64,000 bases of DNA from positions 49,903,257 to 49,967,256 of the forward strand of contig BTRK01000006.1 in the NCBI GenBank assembly GCA_036245805.1, written 5' to 3'. This document shows positions 1 to 10,949 of this stretch, piece by piece. Positions within the stretch are counted from its first letter, which is position 1, and each line of letters starts with the position of its first letter. Origin of the DNA: Pristionchus mayeri. Lineage: Eukaryota > Nematoda > Chromadorea > Rhabditida > Neodiplogasteridae. Made by a program: the position numbers and the translations under genes. A model generated the notes under the pieces. The model did not search any database, had not been told where the DNA came from, and was given only the letters and a program-made list of their open reading frames with translations.

Positions 1-68
1 CTCGGCGTTTCATGCATTGGAAGCATCATCCTAAGCAATTTTAAGTAGCTATTTCAATTTCTGTTCAG

Positions 69-791
69 GAATTCGAGTATCCGGATCTGAAGATCACCCG
101 AGAGCAGAACTTCTTCTACTCAACAGCCATCAGATCCTGCGCTGACCTGTCGCAGGGGGTAAGCAAATTGGCGATTTTGACATCACCACTACTCCTCCCG
201 CGAGCCCAGTCTCGAAGACGGGGTGTATTTCCTTTATCTTTACTTTTTGCCGCTGCTCCTCACTAGTCTGTTTGTGCTCTCTCGTCCAGTCTCTCAGTGT
301 AAATCGAAATCTCTAAGCCTGCCTGTCTTTATAATAGTACTCATATTGCCTTCCATAGGTATACAATGAGCACTCGCCGGACAATATCCGCGTGAACGGG
401 CTCTTCTCGAAAATACCCGAATTCGCTCGGGCGTTCGGCTGCCAACCCGACGACACTCTCTACGCAGAAGAGGTGAGTGGAGTGTAGAGAGTAGAGTTCG
501 GGAAACGACACTATGGTATCTTCCTTCTACATGTCTCCTATGCAAGAGACACAATCCCGAACGTTGAGTTGAGAAGCACGTGCTATAGATCTACACATCG
601 GATATTTTTTTCATGAATTCTTTCATGAAAGCTTCCGATAATTTCAGGACGCCGTGTGCTATCTGTTCGGAAAGAAGTCTGGCAAGAGGGTAGAAGCGAA
701 CAAGAAGAACAATAGCACGACTGGCACAACGGGCACTGTCCGGAGCTTTGAAGGGCCAGATGAAGGGGCCCAATTGCTGAATGGCGAGTAA
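69..791 (+). CDS. M13 (neprilysin-like) metallopeptidase, C-terminal exons only
   Basis: Three exons, 69-158, 359-472 and 648-791, join in phase 0 and end at TAA 789-791. The 5' part lies outside the window. The readable 115 residues match the end of family M13 zinc peptidases. A QNFFYSTAIRSC stretch in exon 1 corresponds to the family's FF-x-x-x-A-Q-x-W-C region. Exon 2 holds HSPDNIRVNG followed by PEFARAFGC, the conserved R-V-x-G and F-x-x-x-F-x-C block near the C terminus. M13 enzymes are usually type II membrane or secreted endopeptidases acting on extracellular peptides. The zinc-binding HExxH and ExxxD motifs would be upstream and cannot be checked. Oddity: after the last family cysteine there is a Ser/Thr/Asn-rich tail of about 40 residues, whereas neprilysins normally stop at C-x-V-W. 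Introns have GT-AG ends. Confidence 0.8.
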
Positions 792-797
792 ACCGCC

Positions 798-893
798 GGA
801 GCAATGGTCTGACTCTCCTCATATTACACACTCTCTCACCGGTTAGAGAAAGCGAGATTTCATGCAATTTGGAGAGAGTCAGACGAATACTCC
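798..893. repeat. Hairpin MITE, GAGCAAT subfamily, degraded copy
   Basis: The inverted ends start near GGAGCAATGGTCTGAC and close with GTCAGACGAATACTCC. The arms are interrupted by mismatches. It belongs to the same family as the copies at 2,012 and 28,931. Confidence 0.6.
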
Positions 894-1810
894 GCCGCCC
901 CCGCCCTGCAAATGTGTGACCCCCAAGTATAAACAAATGTGACGATTGTTTACTGTGAACGGTGACTTTTCCTGCTTTTTTTGCGTGCTCCGAACGCAAA
1001 ATACAGCTAATCTCTGCAGGAATCGCGTTCGGTTCGTTTAAATTGCCACATTTCGCGCCGGTTTCCTCCCACGTTAATTAGCCTAGTGCGAGCGGGGTTT
1101 GATGCACAATAGCGTGAAGGTCTAGAGGACTTATGATCACCCGCCTTTGGATTTCGTCACGTCAAGACTCAATTTGTGCCCAATTTGATTCCCATTTTCT
1201 TTCAGAATGTCCTCATTTCAGCTCTTCCTTCCACTTTCTTGCTATGTTTTCGCCCGTCAAGGCGTTCCCCTTCCTTAGCGGGGATATGAGTCTCCATTAT
1301 TCAAAACAGGTGGAGGAAGAAGAGGGTGGGGGACGAGATGGCCGTCCGAAAGTGGAAATGAAATGGAGAGGCACGCTTTCACTCTTTTCATCCCTCCTAT
1401 GACTGATTCTCTCACGTCTCCTCTCTCTCCGCCTCCCCTCCCATCCCCTTCCTCTTCCTCTCGCACAATTTCAAATCTGTGTACGCCAGTGATCATCTCT
1501 CATCACTAGAGTTCCAGCTACGATACCACGTCCTCGTTTTCTACACACTCTCATTTTCGACTTTTCCACTGAGTGTGCAGAAGGATGATACGATGCCCGA
1601 TTTTTGAACTATGTTCGTCATCTAGTCTCGCAATCCCAGCGTTATCAGCAATGTTTTGATTCCATCTTTTCCATTTACAGCCTTCTTAGTGCGTAGATCT
1701 GTCGTCCTTATCGACTCTTATCATCCTCTGACCTCCATGCTCTATGCTCCATGCTCCATGCTCTAGCGTCTGACCGTCCCGAGAACGAGCCTAATCCGGA
1801 CATTTGCCGC

Positions 1811-1914
1811 TAGAGTTCGAGAAACAATGTTACAATCTCACCATTCGATGCATTCTTTCACCACTCGTCCTGTCGAGAGAGCATTTAGAATGGCGAGACG
1901 ATTCGCCGAATTGA
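1811..1914. repeat. Hairpin MITE, TAGAGTTCGA subfamily, degraded copy
   Basis: The left end is TAGAGTTCGAGAAACAA. The opposite arm contains AGAATGGCGAGACGATT and ends near GCCGAATT. This is a weakened copy of the element seen clearly at 15,043 and 33,713. Confidence 0.45.
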
Positions 1915-2011
1915 GAATGCAATCCCAGAAATTTGACTCGCGCGAATCTCATACTTCCCCGCTTCTCGTTGTGCTGTACTTTTTGTGCCTCCGCCCTGCC
2001 TCCAAATGAAG

Positions 2012-2117
2012 GGAGGAGTAATGGTTTGACTCTCCTCAGTTTGCACGCTCTCTTGCCATTCAGAGAGACGAGAGAGTGTGCAAACTGAGGAGAGCCAGAC
2101 GATTGCTCGAAGGGAGG
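2012..2117. repeat. Hairpin MITE, GAGCAAT subfamily, with 8-bp duplication
   Basis: Near-perfect inverted arms read CTCTCCTCAGTTTGCAC on one side and the complement GTGCAAACTGAGGAGAG on the other. The element runs from GAGTAATGG to ATTGCTC and is flanked on both sides by GAAGGGAG, an 8-bp target-site duplication typical of hAT-type transposition. Confidence 0.75.
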
Positions 2118-2188
2118 GAGGCGTGCGCGGCGATAGTTTCGTTTTGGCACGTAGCCATCTACCCTTACAATCCTTTCTGAGTAGACTA

Positions 2189-3479
2189 CAGGGTGTCCAA
2201 AAAGTATTGTTACACGGATAAAACCATGTATCTTTCTTTAAAAGCAACATAGACAACTCAAACGGGGCACAGTATTTATCAGTGACCATATGAACATAAC
2301 AATGCACGATCACTCGATCTGGCCTCCATTGGCCGCGATGACCTCTCTGAGACGACGAGGGACCGAGTCGATGACGGCCCGCAGGTAAGGGACGTCGATC
2401 TTCTCCCATGCCTTGAGAAGGGCTGCCTTGAGGGAATCGCGGTTCTTGTGGCGAGTAGAGCAGGCCTCCTTCTCCAACACTGACCAAATGCTGAAGTCCA
2501 GAGGGTTGAGATCGGGGGAGTTCGAGGGCCATTCCTCACTCGAGATGAAGTCGGGCAGATGGGCGCAACACCATGCCTGCGTCACTTTTGCCGAGTGAGC
2601 AGGCGCTGAATCCTGTTGGAAGGTCCAGCGAGCCCCTTTGAAGTGGGAGCGGGACCAGGGGAGAAGGGCCTTCTGGAGAATTGCCCTGGTGTAGTACTCC
2701 TTGTTGATCTTGACCCCGGGATCCACGAACACGAGAGGAGTCTTGCCCGTCGAGCACACACCAGCCCAAACCATCAGTGCCTGGGGGTGGGCAATGCGAG
2801 AGATGGTTCTACCTCTGGCGTCAGCTTGCTGAGGAGACTTGGCGATGATCCTGGTGTTCTGACTGTTGTAGACCTCCTCGACTGAGAACAGCTTCTCGTC
2901 AGAGTAAACGGTAGTCAAGTGCTCCCCACGATCGGCCCGCTGAAGGAGCAGCTTGCATCTCTCCAGGCGCTTCTGCTTGTGGACATCAGTGAGGCCATGG
3001 CCCTTTCTCATCTTGTAGGGGTAGGACTTGAGAAGAGAATGAACGATGGCACACACGGATCCTTTGGAGATCTTGAGATCCTTAGCCATCTTCCTGATGG
3101 ATCGTTTGGCATTGCGATTCACTCTCTTCTCCACGATTCTCCTGTTCTTCTGAGTGAGAGCGGTCTTGGGTCTTCCTGATCTTGGACGGTCCTTCGCAGT
3201 GCCCAACTGCTTGAAACGGGAGATGGTGCGATAGACTGTCATTCGGGAAATACGAAGCTTCCTCCTGATGGAATCTGGGGGGTCGCCGAGGGTCCAAAGG
3301 TTGATAATAGTTTGACGATAGCGATTTGGACGAACCATGACTATGGGAAACTAATTAGTAGGTTCCCTCAACGCACCGAAGGGTGGGCTCAAACGTGTTA
3401 TTACAGGTTTTGACAACTCGACCTACATGTTAAAAAAATTCGCGTTTCAAAAGTGTAACAATACTTTTTGGACACCCTG
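2189..3479 (-). mobile_element. maT-type Tc1/mariner transposon, complete copy
   Basis: The element is 1,291 bp with terminal inverted repeats beginning CAGGGTGTCCAAAAAGTA and about 27 bp long. It is flanked by the TA dinucleotide (2187-2188 and 3480-3481), the Tc1/mariner target duplication. It holds one intact transposase gene. A second copy at 35,205-36,479 is nearly identical, so both moved recently. The right end lies directly against the first exon of the next gene. Confidence 0.95.
2310..3338 (-). CDS. maT transposase (DD37D), intact
   Basis: Uninterrupted 342-codon frame encoding a Tc1/mariner superfamily transposase, which cuts and reinserts the surrounding element at TA sites. The N-terminal third contains two helix-turn-helix DNA-binding units (about residues 5-45 and 60-110) joined by a GRPR-like linker, RSGRPK at 54-59. 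The catalytic triad is visible: D147 in VYSDEKLF, D243 in FQQDSAPAH, and D281 in SPDLNPLDF. There are 37 residues between the second and third Asp, the DD37D signature of the maT family rather than mariner DD34D or Tc1 DD34E. The usual length is about 340 residues, so it appears full length and possibly active. Start chosen at the first ATG (MVRPNRYR). The gene is intronless, unlike every host gene here. Confidence 0.95.
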   Translation of the reverse strand: MVRPNRYRQTIINLWTLGDPPDSIRRKLRISRMTVYRTISRFKQLGTAKDRPRSGRPKTALTQKNRRIVEKRVNRNAKRSIRKMAKDLKISKGSVCAIVHSLLKSYPYKMRKGHGLTDVHKQKRLERCKLLLQRADRGEHLTTVYSDEKLFSVEEVYNSQNTRIIAKSPQQADARGRTISRIAHPQALMVWAGVCSTGKTPLVFVDPGVKINKEYYTRAILQKALLPWSRSHFKGARWTFQQDSAPAHSAKVTQAWCCAHLPDFISSEEWPSNSPDLNPLDFSIWSVLEKEACSTRHKNRDSLKAALLKAWEKIDVPYLRAVIDSVPRRLREVIAANGGQIE

Positions 3480-3493
3480 TACAGCTGGGCGAG

Positions 3494-5973
3494 ATGAAGA
3501 TTTCGAGCATACGCAAGGTGGTACACGAGGTCGCCCAACGGAATCTGCCGCTTGCTGCTACGGTAGGCCATGTTTCTCTCTTTCCCCCACCCTTTTCTCG
3601 AATCATCCAATTCATTTCGACTTTCTGTAGTCAGCTTCATGTAATTAACACTGACCTAGAGGAGTTCTCTCACGAGCCTAGTCTCGAAGACGAGATGTAC
3701 TTTCACCTTTACATTTACCTATATTTAGCTAACTACCGTATAGTCACTACCTTCTTCTCAAGCATCATCTTGACTCTTGCGTACTACACCTTCGTGCTTC
3801 TTTGTGCATTGGGGGCAATTGCAAAGATTGAGTGCTACCTGGACGAGTCCCTGTCGACACTGTGTTTCCCTCCTGAGCCTACACGTTCCGTCTAGTTTTG
3901 AACCTTCCAGTACACATTTAGGCGAGCTGCCACATTTTATCTGTAGCGGGTTCGAATCGCGCTTTTGATCTTGAACGGCGTGTAATTAGCCCTTGATGAG
4001 GTCGTGAGATGAGAAAGGGGAACCACTAGGGGATAGACGCCTATCTCTTTTCTCAATTATAAATCCCTTCACGAGATTTCATTCGATTTTACAATTATCT
4101 GGCTATTCTGAAATCGGAAGGAAAGCTAGACTAGACTTCCAGGAAGAAGCCACAATCTGCGAAAACGGATCTGGATCCGCAATTTCCAGTGCAGAAAGGC
4201 TTCAGAGGTATCGCTCTCGAGGTTATGTAGTGCCCGCGGGGAAAAGGACTCCTTTGCCGAGCTAGCTAGTGTGATCTAAATAATTGTTACCTACAGAAAT
4301 AGGCGCATAGCTCACGAGAAAGGACAAGGCACGGTACTCATAGAGCACAATTTGAGTAATTTCTACCTTTGGGGGAAGCCTTTGAAGGTGTAATGCGCAA
4401 GATCAAAAGTGTATTGCTACTCTTCCCTGGTCTCATGTGAACAACATTACATTCGTTGGTGGAAGAGACCTTAAAAATTCGAAAGATCAACGAAGGCTCG
4501 TTGAGGTGGTCGAGGTGCAGGACCTTCTGGAACGTCGTCACAACCTCGCCCACGGCCTCTTCAACATCACTGCGACGACGGGAAAGACGTGGAGGGAGAT
4601 CTTCGATGAGGTCTCTTGATTATTCAATTTCAATTTCAATTGCAATTCTTTATCCACCATGGTGTATTTATGAGGCAAAATACGGAGATACTTCGGAAAC
4701 TTGCGGTGGATGTGTTTTGCCTCGAGTCGAACGTCCCCAGGACCACTAATTGTAACGACGTTGACTCGAGGGTGGGGAGAGATATTCGCGGAATAACTAG
4801 CATCTGAACACCCTCTCCTCGTTCATTGCGAATTCGATCATCACTGAAATTAGCTATACGAAGAGCCGCAAATGGACGGGTGATGTTCGAAATACGAAGA
4901 ATCATCTGTATCTCGACTGGTTGAGCGTAGACATTGCATAGCATGAAGTGGTTTCTCAAACTAGTATGGGCAAGGGAGTCCTTTATGCATTCCATAATTA
5001 CGTCGTCATCAGCAGTCGTCATCTTCGTTGTTTTCAGATGCCAGACTTCGTTTTTAACGAGAACTCGGAATCCTACTTCATCGAAGACATCGAGGCATAC
5101 AGTGCGAAGTGTCAACAAATAAAGAAGAAGGTGGGGGAGCGATGCCCTTCCCTGGGGGTATAAGGGCGCAAAACAAGATGTGCGCGTACATTCATCAAAC
5201 TCTATTCACGAGTCTGAGTACACGTCTGAGGATGATTAATGCTGCCCTACGGGTGCGAAGGGATTTGATACATCTTCTCAGAAATGTCGCCTTTCCGCCT
5301 ACTCATTTGGAAACTAGTTCCCGGTGACTAGCTAAAGGAGAATCGCAGTGAAATTTCAAGAAAATGGTCAGAAAATCTTAGGAATTATCTAAAATTTTGC
5401 AGTCAAAGATACCGAAGAAGCCGCACCTTCTGGAGGACGAATTGGACAAATTGGACATTGCAAAAACGATCACTGAAGAGGAACTAGACAGGCGAAAGAA
5501 GGCGGCTCTCGAGAGGGATCGGGAAGCAATGAATGGGAATAAGGATAGTAGTAGGGGATACCGAGGTGAGAAACGTAGATCACTTGCCAAAAATGTTATT
5601 CTGTTCTACATTCGACCGTAGGTCCTCGCACTGTCTAGGAAATTGTTGTTTTCGTTCTTCTATAGGTAGTTCCTCGTTCTTGCTTGCTGTCGTTTCTCTC
5701 AGTTCCTTCCTAATTTCCTGGAAAAGTACAGGGAAATCCTGTACTTTCCTCCGCAAACACCAACACAGGAACAACTCCTGCAGCGCACTTTCGAATTTTC
5801 ACTTGGCTAGGCGTGTAACTTTCCCATGGGCAGCGTGTACAAGTGCCTTTATTAGTTACGTACGTCATCTAGAAGAACCCGCGTCTGATTCCTGATTTAC
5901 ACATCACCATTTAGGTACGATTCCCACAATCGTCGAATCAACGCAGGAAGACGAGGAGGATGAGGGAGAGTAG
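3494..5973 (+). CDS. Unknown acidic, coiled-coil-prone protein, multi-exon
   Basis: I do not recognise this protein. Exon 1, 3494-3562, starts at ATG (MKISSIRKVVHEV) behind a CAG acceptor at 3482-3484 with no upstream exon, so trans-splicing of a leader is likely. Later exons agree in phase: about 4480-4610 (left edge uncertain; contains DLLERRHNLAHGLF), 5038-5130 (MPDFVFNENSES), 5403-5565 and 5915-5973, ending at TAG 5971-5973. The 5403-5565 exon encodes a charged helix (EEELDRRKKAALERDREAM), probably a coiled coil. The last exon is an acidic tail (EDEEDEGE). The junction from exon 1 to the 4.5-kb exon is the weakest part. A maT element sits immediately upstream and may have displaced the promoter. 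Confidence 0.55.
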
Positions 5974-6082
5974 GCATTAGTGTCCAGATTTCCCGGAAAT
6001 ATCCAGATGTCTTTCAAAAAAACACTCGTGTATTCTAGGGATGGTTTCGCAAGGAATTGTGTCTTCATTCTGCGTCTTCTCG

Positions 6083-6171
6083 GGACAGGGTCGGATGAGC
6101 ACTATGACGTCATGCCGCCTTTGATATATCAAGGGCGGCATGACGTCATAGTTCTCATCCGTCGTAGTACC
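6083..6171. repeat. Hairpin MITE containing TGACGTCA, copy 1
   Basis: A palindrome of about 89 bp. The arms read GGGTCGGATGAGCACTATG then TGACGTCA-type cores, CCGCCTTTGATATATC at the tip, and the complement back to CATCCGTCGTAGTACC. Same family as the copies at 6,463, 19,103, 30,569, 49,546 and 56,691. Confidence 0.85.
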
Positions 6172-6462
6172 TTCATCTCCATATCCGGTCAGAATGGCGA
6201 GAGAGCACGCGGAATGAAGAGAGTGATTTCTAGCAAAGCCATCCCTAGCGCAGTCTCATATGACGTGATCTGATCACATGGCTACATCTAGGAACTTTCA
6301 AAGATCTCCGATCCAACACACATTCTATGACTCATATTCAATAAGGGATTTTTTGAATAGGCGCCTTTATTATCATTCTTATGTACATTGCTCAGAATAA
6401 ATCGGATTCCTAGTAAAGTTTTCGGGTTCTGTTCGATCAGAGAACCCATAGAACGAAAAAAC

Positions 6463-6551
6463 GGCACTAGGTCGTATGAGAACTATGACGTCATGCCGCA
6501 TTTGATATATGAAATGCGGCATGACGCCATAGTTCTCATACGACCTACTGT
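6463..6551. repeat. Hairpin MITE containing TGACGTCA, copy 2
   Basis: Ends are GGCACTAGGTCG and CGACCTACTGT. The core has one TGACGTCA and its partner arm TGACGCCA. Flanks resemble an 8-bp duplication (GAAAAAAC versus AAAAAAAC). It lies just beyond the 3' end of the four-TM gene. Confidence 0.85.
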
Positions 6552-6584
6552 AAAAAAAACATGACATCGATTCAATTCTGATTC

Positions 6585-9500
6585 CTAGTAGAGAAATACT
6601 GATGGGTCCGAACTCTTCTCCGTTTTCTTCTTCTCCATAACTCGTTCGCTCATGCAGCAGTTAACTCTTCCCAGATAGAGGATGATGAAGGGAAGCAGCA
6701 AGACAAAAATTGAGGCAATGAAAAGTTGGAACGAGTAGCCAACCCTGAAATAGACGAGGAATTACTCGGGATGGCGAGGGATGCGTAAGACCAAATCTCG
6801 GGGAAACTCTAGCTAGGTACTAGTAGAGATCAGACAAGAAGTAAACACGATTAATACCCATATTTTTCCTTATTCTAGAGAATGGTACTGCTAAGGTTCT
6901 CCTCCGACTCAGTAATTTCCCACTAATTCTTGCAATGGGTTTGAGTACTGGATATCTTCGGGTGGCCAGAGGAAGGACAAGAAGAGAGCCCACCAAATCT
7001 TGTCTTTCGTGCTGAATCCGGCGTCAATCTGCGAATCAAGCAGCACGGTGTCGATCATGTACTGAGAGAAGTTGACGTAGAAAAGAAGTGCAGCGCCAAT
7101 TAGGAAGATCACTGTAACAAATGTTCATTTGATTGCAGCACTGCTTCAGAAGATGATATTTTTGAGTGCATGACCAACTTCAGCTTGGTGCAGTTCTCTC
7201 TTGCCACTTTCCCTATGCCAGGCATAGTATGCCTACAAAAGGGTGAAAAGGTATTAAGCATCAGCATGATCTTTTGCTTCGTGTATAGTTTGCTCTCGCC
7301 ACTCGACTTGGAAAGCACACAAAGAGTCGTATATCTCCGGCGGGAATGAGAGGACTCAAAACCTTCAGTACTGCACGTATGCCCAATGCAAGCCAGTATT
7401 ATTCACACATGGCTACTATCTCGCCTAAGAAAGTATACAAAGCCACAAAGACTCATCTATCTCCTATATGAATGGAGGGAGGGGATGAATGACTACTGGC
7501 TTGGCGCGTGAATTTCCTTTCATAGTTAGACAATGCGATAGAGTTCGCGAATGGTGAGATGCAAAATAAGGATTGCATTATAATTATAGTGACCACTGGA
7601 CTTCTAGAGATCTTTAAGAGTATGAGAGAATAAATCGTTTCTTTTGTCTAGCTCTAAATTGAACGTACTGGTCACTCACTGGCCAATGCCGTGCATCCCA
7701 TTATTCCGTACGGCGCAATGTACTCCTTCTGCTTCTTCATCCCGTAAATGAGGCAGAATATCATCGCAAGCAGGATGAAAAGCATGCCAAAGGCGGTGAA
7801 GGAGACCGTCCCGAACCAGTAGCCGCGCCCGAAGAACGATGTGCCCTCCTCGAGTTCACTGAGCACTGAAAGGAGTTGCGTTGGGGAAACGATTACACGG
7901 TTTTCTCTTTCTGGGATCCTAGGAACTCTCTAGCCTGCTAAGATGATATTTTTTTTAGAGGTGGACTGATGAGTTCTTGGAAAAGGGCACTGTGTCAAAA
8001 TCTAAACAAAGGAATTGCCACAAAAGCCGTTGTTCAAATCTTGACAAAGTGTCCATTTCTCTAAATATTCTGCCAACTCATCGGAGTACCTTTTTAGAAT
8101 TAAATTGCCATGGTATCTTTTCTAGTGCTCACTGAGCACTGAATACAAGCACTGTAGTTATATCAGGTTGGTGCATAAGTTTTTTCCAATTTCATCTTGT
8201 GAAGCTTTTCACATATTCCGGTCTTTGGCTCTAATTGATTTTCATTTTGATTCTCATATATTATGAGTGCATGGATACTCTCGTAAGCGCACTTTAGTAC
8301 AGACCTATTGAGATCCCCTTGTGGCCATAGTGCGAGGTCAAAGTAGACTGGACTACGAATTTCGTTATGCCTTTAACAGGTTAGAGCTTTCCAGTGTGTA
8401 GTGATCAGGTGAAATCATCAACACTATCGTGAAGTGTGATGAACGTACATCACGAATATACATGTGAATCGTGTTTGGCGCAAATGACCTGCTCACAATA
8501 GGAGCTAATTTCAATGTTGGGTTCAGTTAGTCGTGACCAATTTCACTTCCCTTCACCGTGCTTCCGTTTGCATTGACTTATCGAAACCAAACCTATAAAG
8601 TTACTCCCATGAGGAGTTTAATATTGCATTATTGTGGACATTCATTACTGCAACCACAAGCTGCAGTCATCAACATTTTTATGACGAAATTTGCACATCG
8701 AAATCAATGTATTTCACAGCTTCCTGGTTAGATGATAGATAGAGGACCCACGTTTTTGTGTTCGTTAGCATCAGCTACCCTTGACCTATCACTCAATACC
8801 TTCACATAGTTGCGGAATTCCTGTGCATTCAGAAAATGGACTCTCAAAATAATCAACAAAAGTCAAAATGTTGATCGGATAGTCCAATATTCGGATTTTG
8901 GAAAAAAATCTATTTTTGAAAAGGGGATGATGCGTTGCCTCAAATTTCGCCAATGGTAAAGTAGCCCCATAGTGCAAGATTAAAGCTCCCCTATAAAAAA
9001 GCCAGTCTCTTTAGCACATAAGGCAAGCAAAATGAGAGCGCGTGGAATTTCTTTCCAGCTTATATGATTAGTCACTCCCTAATTATGTGATTAATTAGAC
9101 TAGCACCGATTTCAAACTATTATTTGTAAGCGCATTCAAGGGGCTTCTCAATAATGCGTGTGAAGATATCCAGCCAATTTTCCCTGCAAAACAAGAGCGC
9201 GCCCATTTTTTTAAATATTTATGTGAGAAATTAACTTTTGGTTAACCTTTCATTTCTAGTATGATTTAAAAGCACGACACAATTCGGACATATCATAATA
9301 ATTGTGAACTATACCCCTACATTATGCTACAAATTTGTACTGATACGATTTGAGGGGCGGTTCATAGGTGGCTTTGAACTTCACCTCCAAAATTGGAAAA
9401 AACTTATGCACCAACCTAATATTTTCTCACGAATTTTGCTCAATTATATTGATTCCAAGAAGCTCAAAGATAATTCAGGGTTAGAAAAATTACGAAACCA

Positions 9501-10380
9501 ACCAGAAAAAGGGATCGTTCTGACGCCGAGACCCCAGTCGAGCACTCGCACACCGGAAAAGAGACCAGCGTGCATCTTACCCTCGACCATCGCAATAACC
9601 TGAAAAAATTGTTTTCATGCTCTAATTTTCATGTCCAATGGCTTTCCTTTTTCTATGTGTACGCTCTGCAATAATAGCTGAAAAGGGCGCATTTTTCTGT
9701 GTCAAATCTTTCTTCATCTCGCTCAATCTCGGTCAGTTCTGCAACCGTTTCCCGATGATTTATCGTCACCCGATCAAAGCTCTATGAAACCCTGTGATCA
9801 TTGAGGAATGTTCATGTTCCCAATGTCGTCTCACGAGCTGATCATGTGTCTCCTATTGTTAGCCTTCTCAATAATTCACAATCGAATTTTCAGTAACAGA
9901 TGTTCATTAATGGCATAGAAAAGATAATGGTTCGAAAGACCAATCCGATAGGTCATTGTTTTCAGAAAAGATCGATATATTTCATCATATGAGTATGAAG
10001 GAACGGTTTGGAAGTTTATTAGTTCGAATACTATGAAAATATCCCAATGGTTCCCTCCCCACTCGTCCTTCCAAACTCACCTTCGAATTGACCACTTTCC
10101 CTTGTATCCACTGCTGGCTGATTAGTGCGCCGGCGATCAGAGAAATGCTGCAAACGAGAACGACTTTCGCCCTCTTTCGATCCCGACTCTCACTTTCCCT
10201 ATCAGTCATCACAAGATGTCTGGAACATCAAAAATCATATTTCCGCATTTTTTTGATTAAATCATATGAAAAATGACTGCGAATTGAACGGGACTTCGTG
10301 AAATCCACCCTCAAGTGGTACCTGATTCCGTAGACAACAATGGAGGCGTAGAAGGAAATTCGCTGGCACAGGAAGTTCAT
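6585..10380 (-). CDS. Four-transmembrane claudin/MARVEL-like protein
   Basis: Six exons on the minus strand: 10380-10322, 10219-10081, 9599-9503, 7865-7680, 7111-6934 and 6744-6585 (TAG 6585-6587). All junction phases agree and give 272 residues. Four hydrophobic helices are visible: VVLVCSISLIAGALIS (about 38-55), FTAFGMLFILLAMIFCLIYG (exon 4), IMGCTALAMIFLIGAALLFY (spanning exons 4-5) and LFIASIFVLLLPFIILYLG (last exon). A charged tail of about 30 residues follows. This topology matches the claudin/MARVEL-type tetraspan group, whose members organise junctions or membrane domains; no family signature is decisive, so the assignment is inference. Intron 5 starts with GC rather than GT (GCAAGA). 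Intron 3 carries a decayed mariner. Confidence 0.8.
8163..9419. mobile_element. Decayed mariner-like element inside an intron
   Basis: Inverted ends of about 29 bp, beginning TCAGGTTGGTGCATAAG on the left and its TTAGGTTGGTGC counterpart on the right, lie 1,257 bp apart and are flanked by TA. TIR sequence and length suit a classic mariner. I find no open transposase frame, so it is dead or non-autonomous. It sits wholly in intron 3 of the four-TM gene and inflates that intron to about 1.6 kb. Confidence 0.8.
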
Positions 10381-10677
10381 TTCGAAGCGGCACAATGATC
10401 TCCCCCCTTAGTTGAACAGACTGGCTATCAACCATTATCTCACCCCTCTCTCTCTCTTTGCTTCTCTCCTATAGTTTTGTCCTACTTCCCCCCTCTTTCT
10501 CTCCATTTCTCTCTCTCTCTTTCCTCATCCCATTTGGTCGTTCGGAGGGTTACGCGATTTATCGATGGTTAGTGAATACAACGGTTGAAAGACTGAAGGG
10601 ATATATCTGATAATTGGCTTAGATCGTTGGAGATTAGTCGATACTGGTAAGTGGATGGGAGATTGATTATATAATTC

Positions 10678-10784
10678 AGAATTCGGGTAATCGTCCCCTC
10701 ATTTACCCACTCTCCCGACTGCTCGAGCGATGTGAGAATTGGTTAAATGCGTAGACGAATGCTCGAATTTCTAACTCTACGTAG
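10678..10784. repeat. Possible degraded TAGAGTTCGA hairpin MITE
   Basis: A weak inverted pair, AATTCGGGTAATCG on the left and CGAATGCTCGAATTTC on the right, surrounds CTCTCC-type core sequence. It lies in the short gap between the four-TM gene and the next minus-strand gene. Confidence 0.35.
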
Positions 10785-10949
10785 CAATATTAGTCACCTA
10801 GGGCGGATATGTTGTACCTTGCTGAGAGACAGAGGAGATAGAGGAGAAGTGGAACAAGGGGGAGAAAGTGGAAACGAGTTGGCGGTACTAGCGGATGGCA
10901 CGGTCTCGACAGCGCGAGACTTCACGAAGAGCACTGTCATTCCAGGCGA

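Larger units (their letters stand above)
792..2188. other. Intergenic region with hairpin repeats, no gene seen
   Basis: No convincing exon was found on either strand between the peptidase stop and the transposon. The region has pyrimidine-rich stretches near 1,370-1,470 and three imperfect hairpins, annotated separately. Short open frames here lack splice support and family resemblance. Confidence 0.6.
5974..6584. other. Intergenic spacer between convergent genes
   Basis: The spacer separates the + strand unknown gene from the - strand four-TM gene. The only structure I see is two palindromic hairpin MITEs (6,083 and 6,463). No coding exon was found. Confidence 0.7.

Noticed and set aside
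1885..3297. Long frames overlapping the maT element in other frames and on the plus strand
   Set aside because: They shadow the 342-codon transposase and recur identically over the second copy.
4636..5118. 160-codon minus-strand frame opposite the unknown gene
   Set aside because: It runs antisense through a well-supported plus-strand exon (5,038-5,130) and shows no domain. The long frame may come from a retroposed segment.
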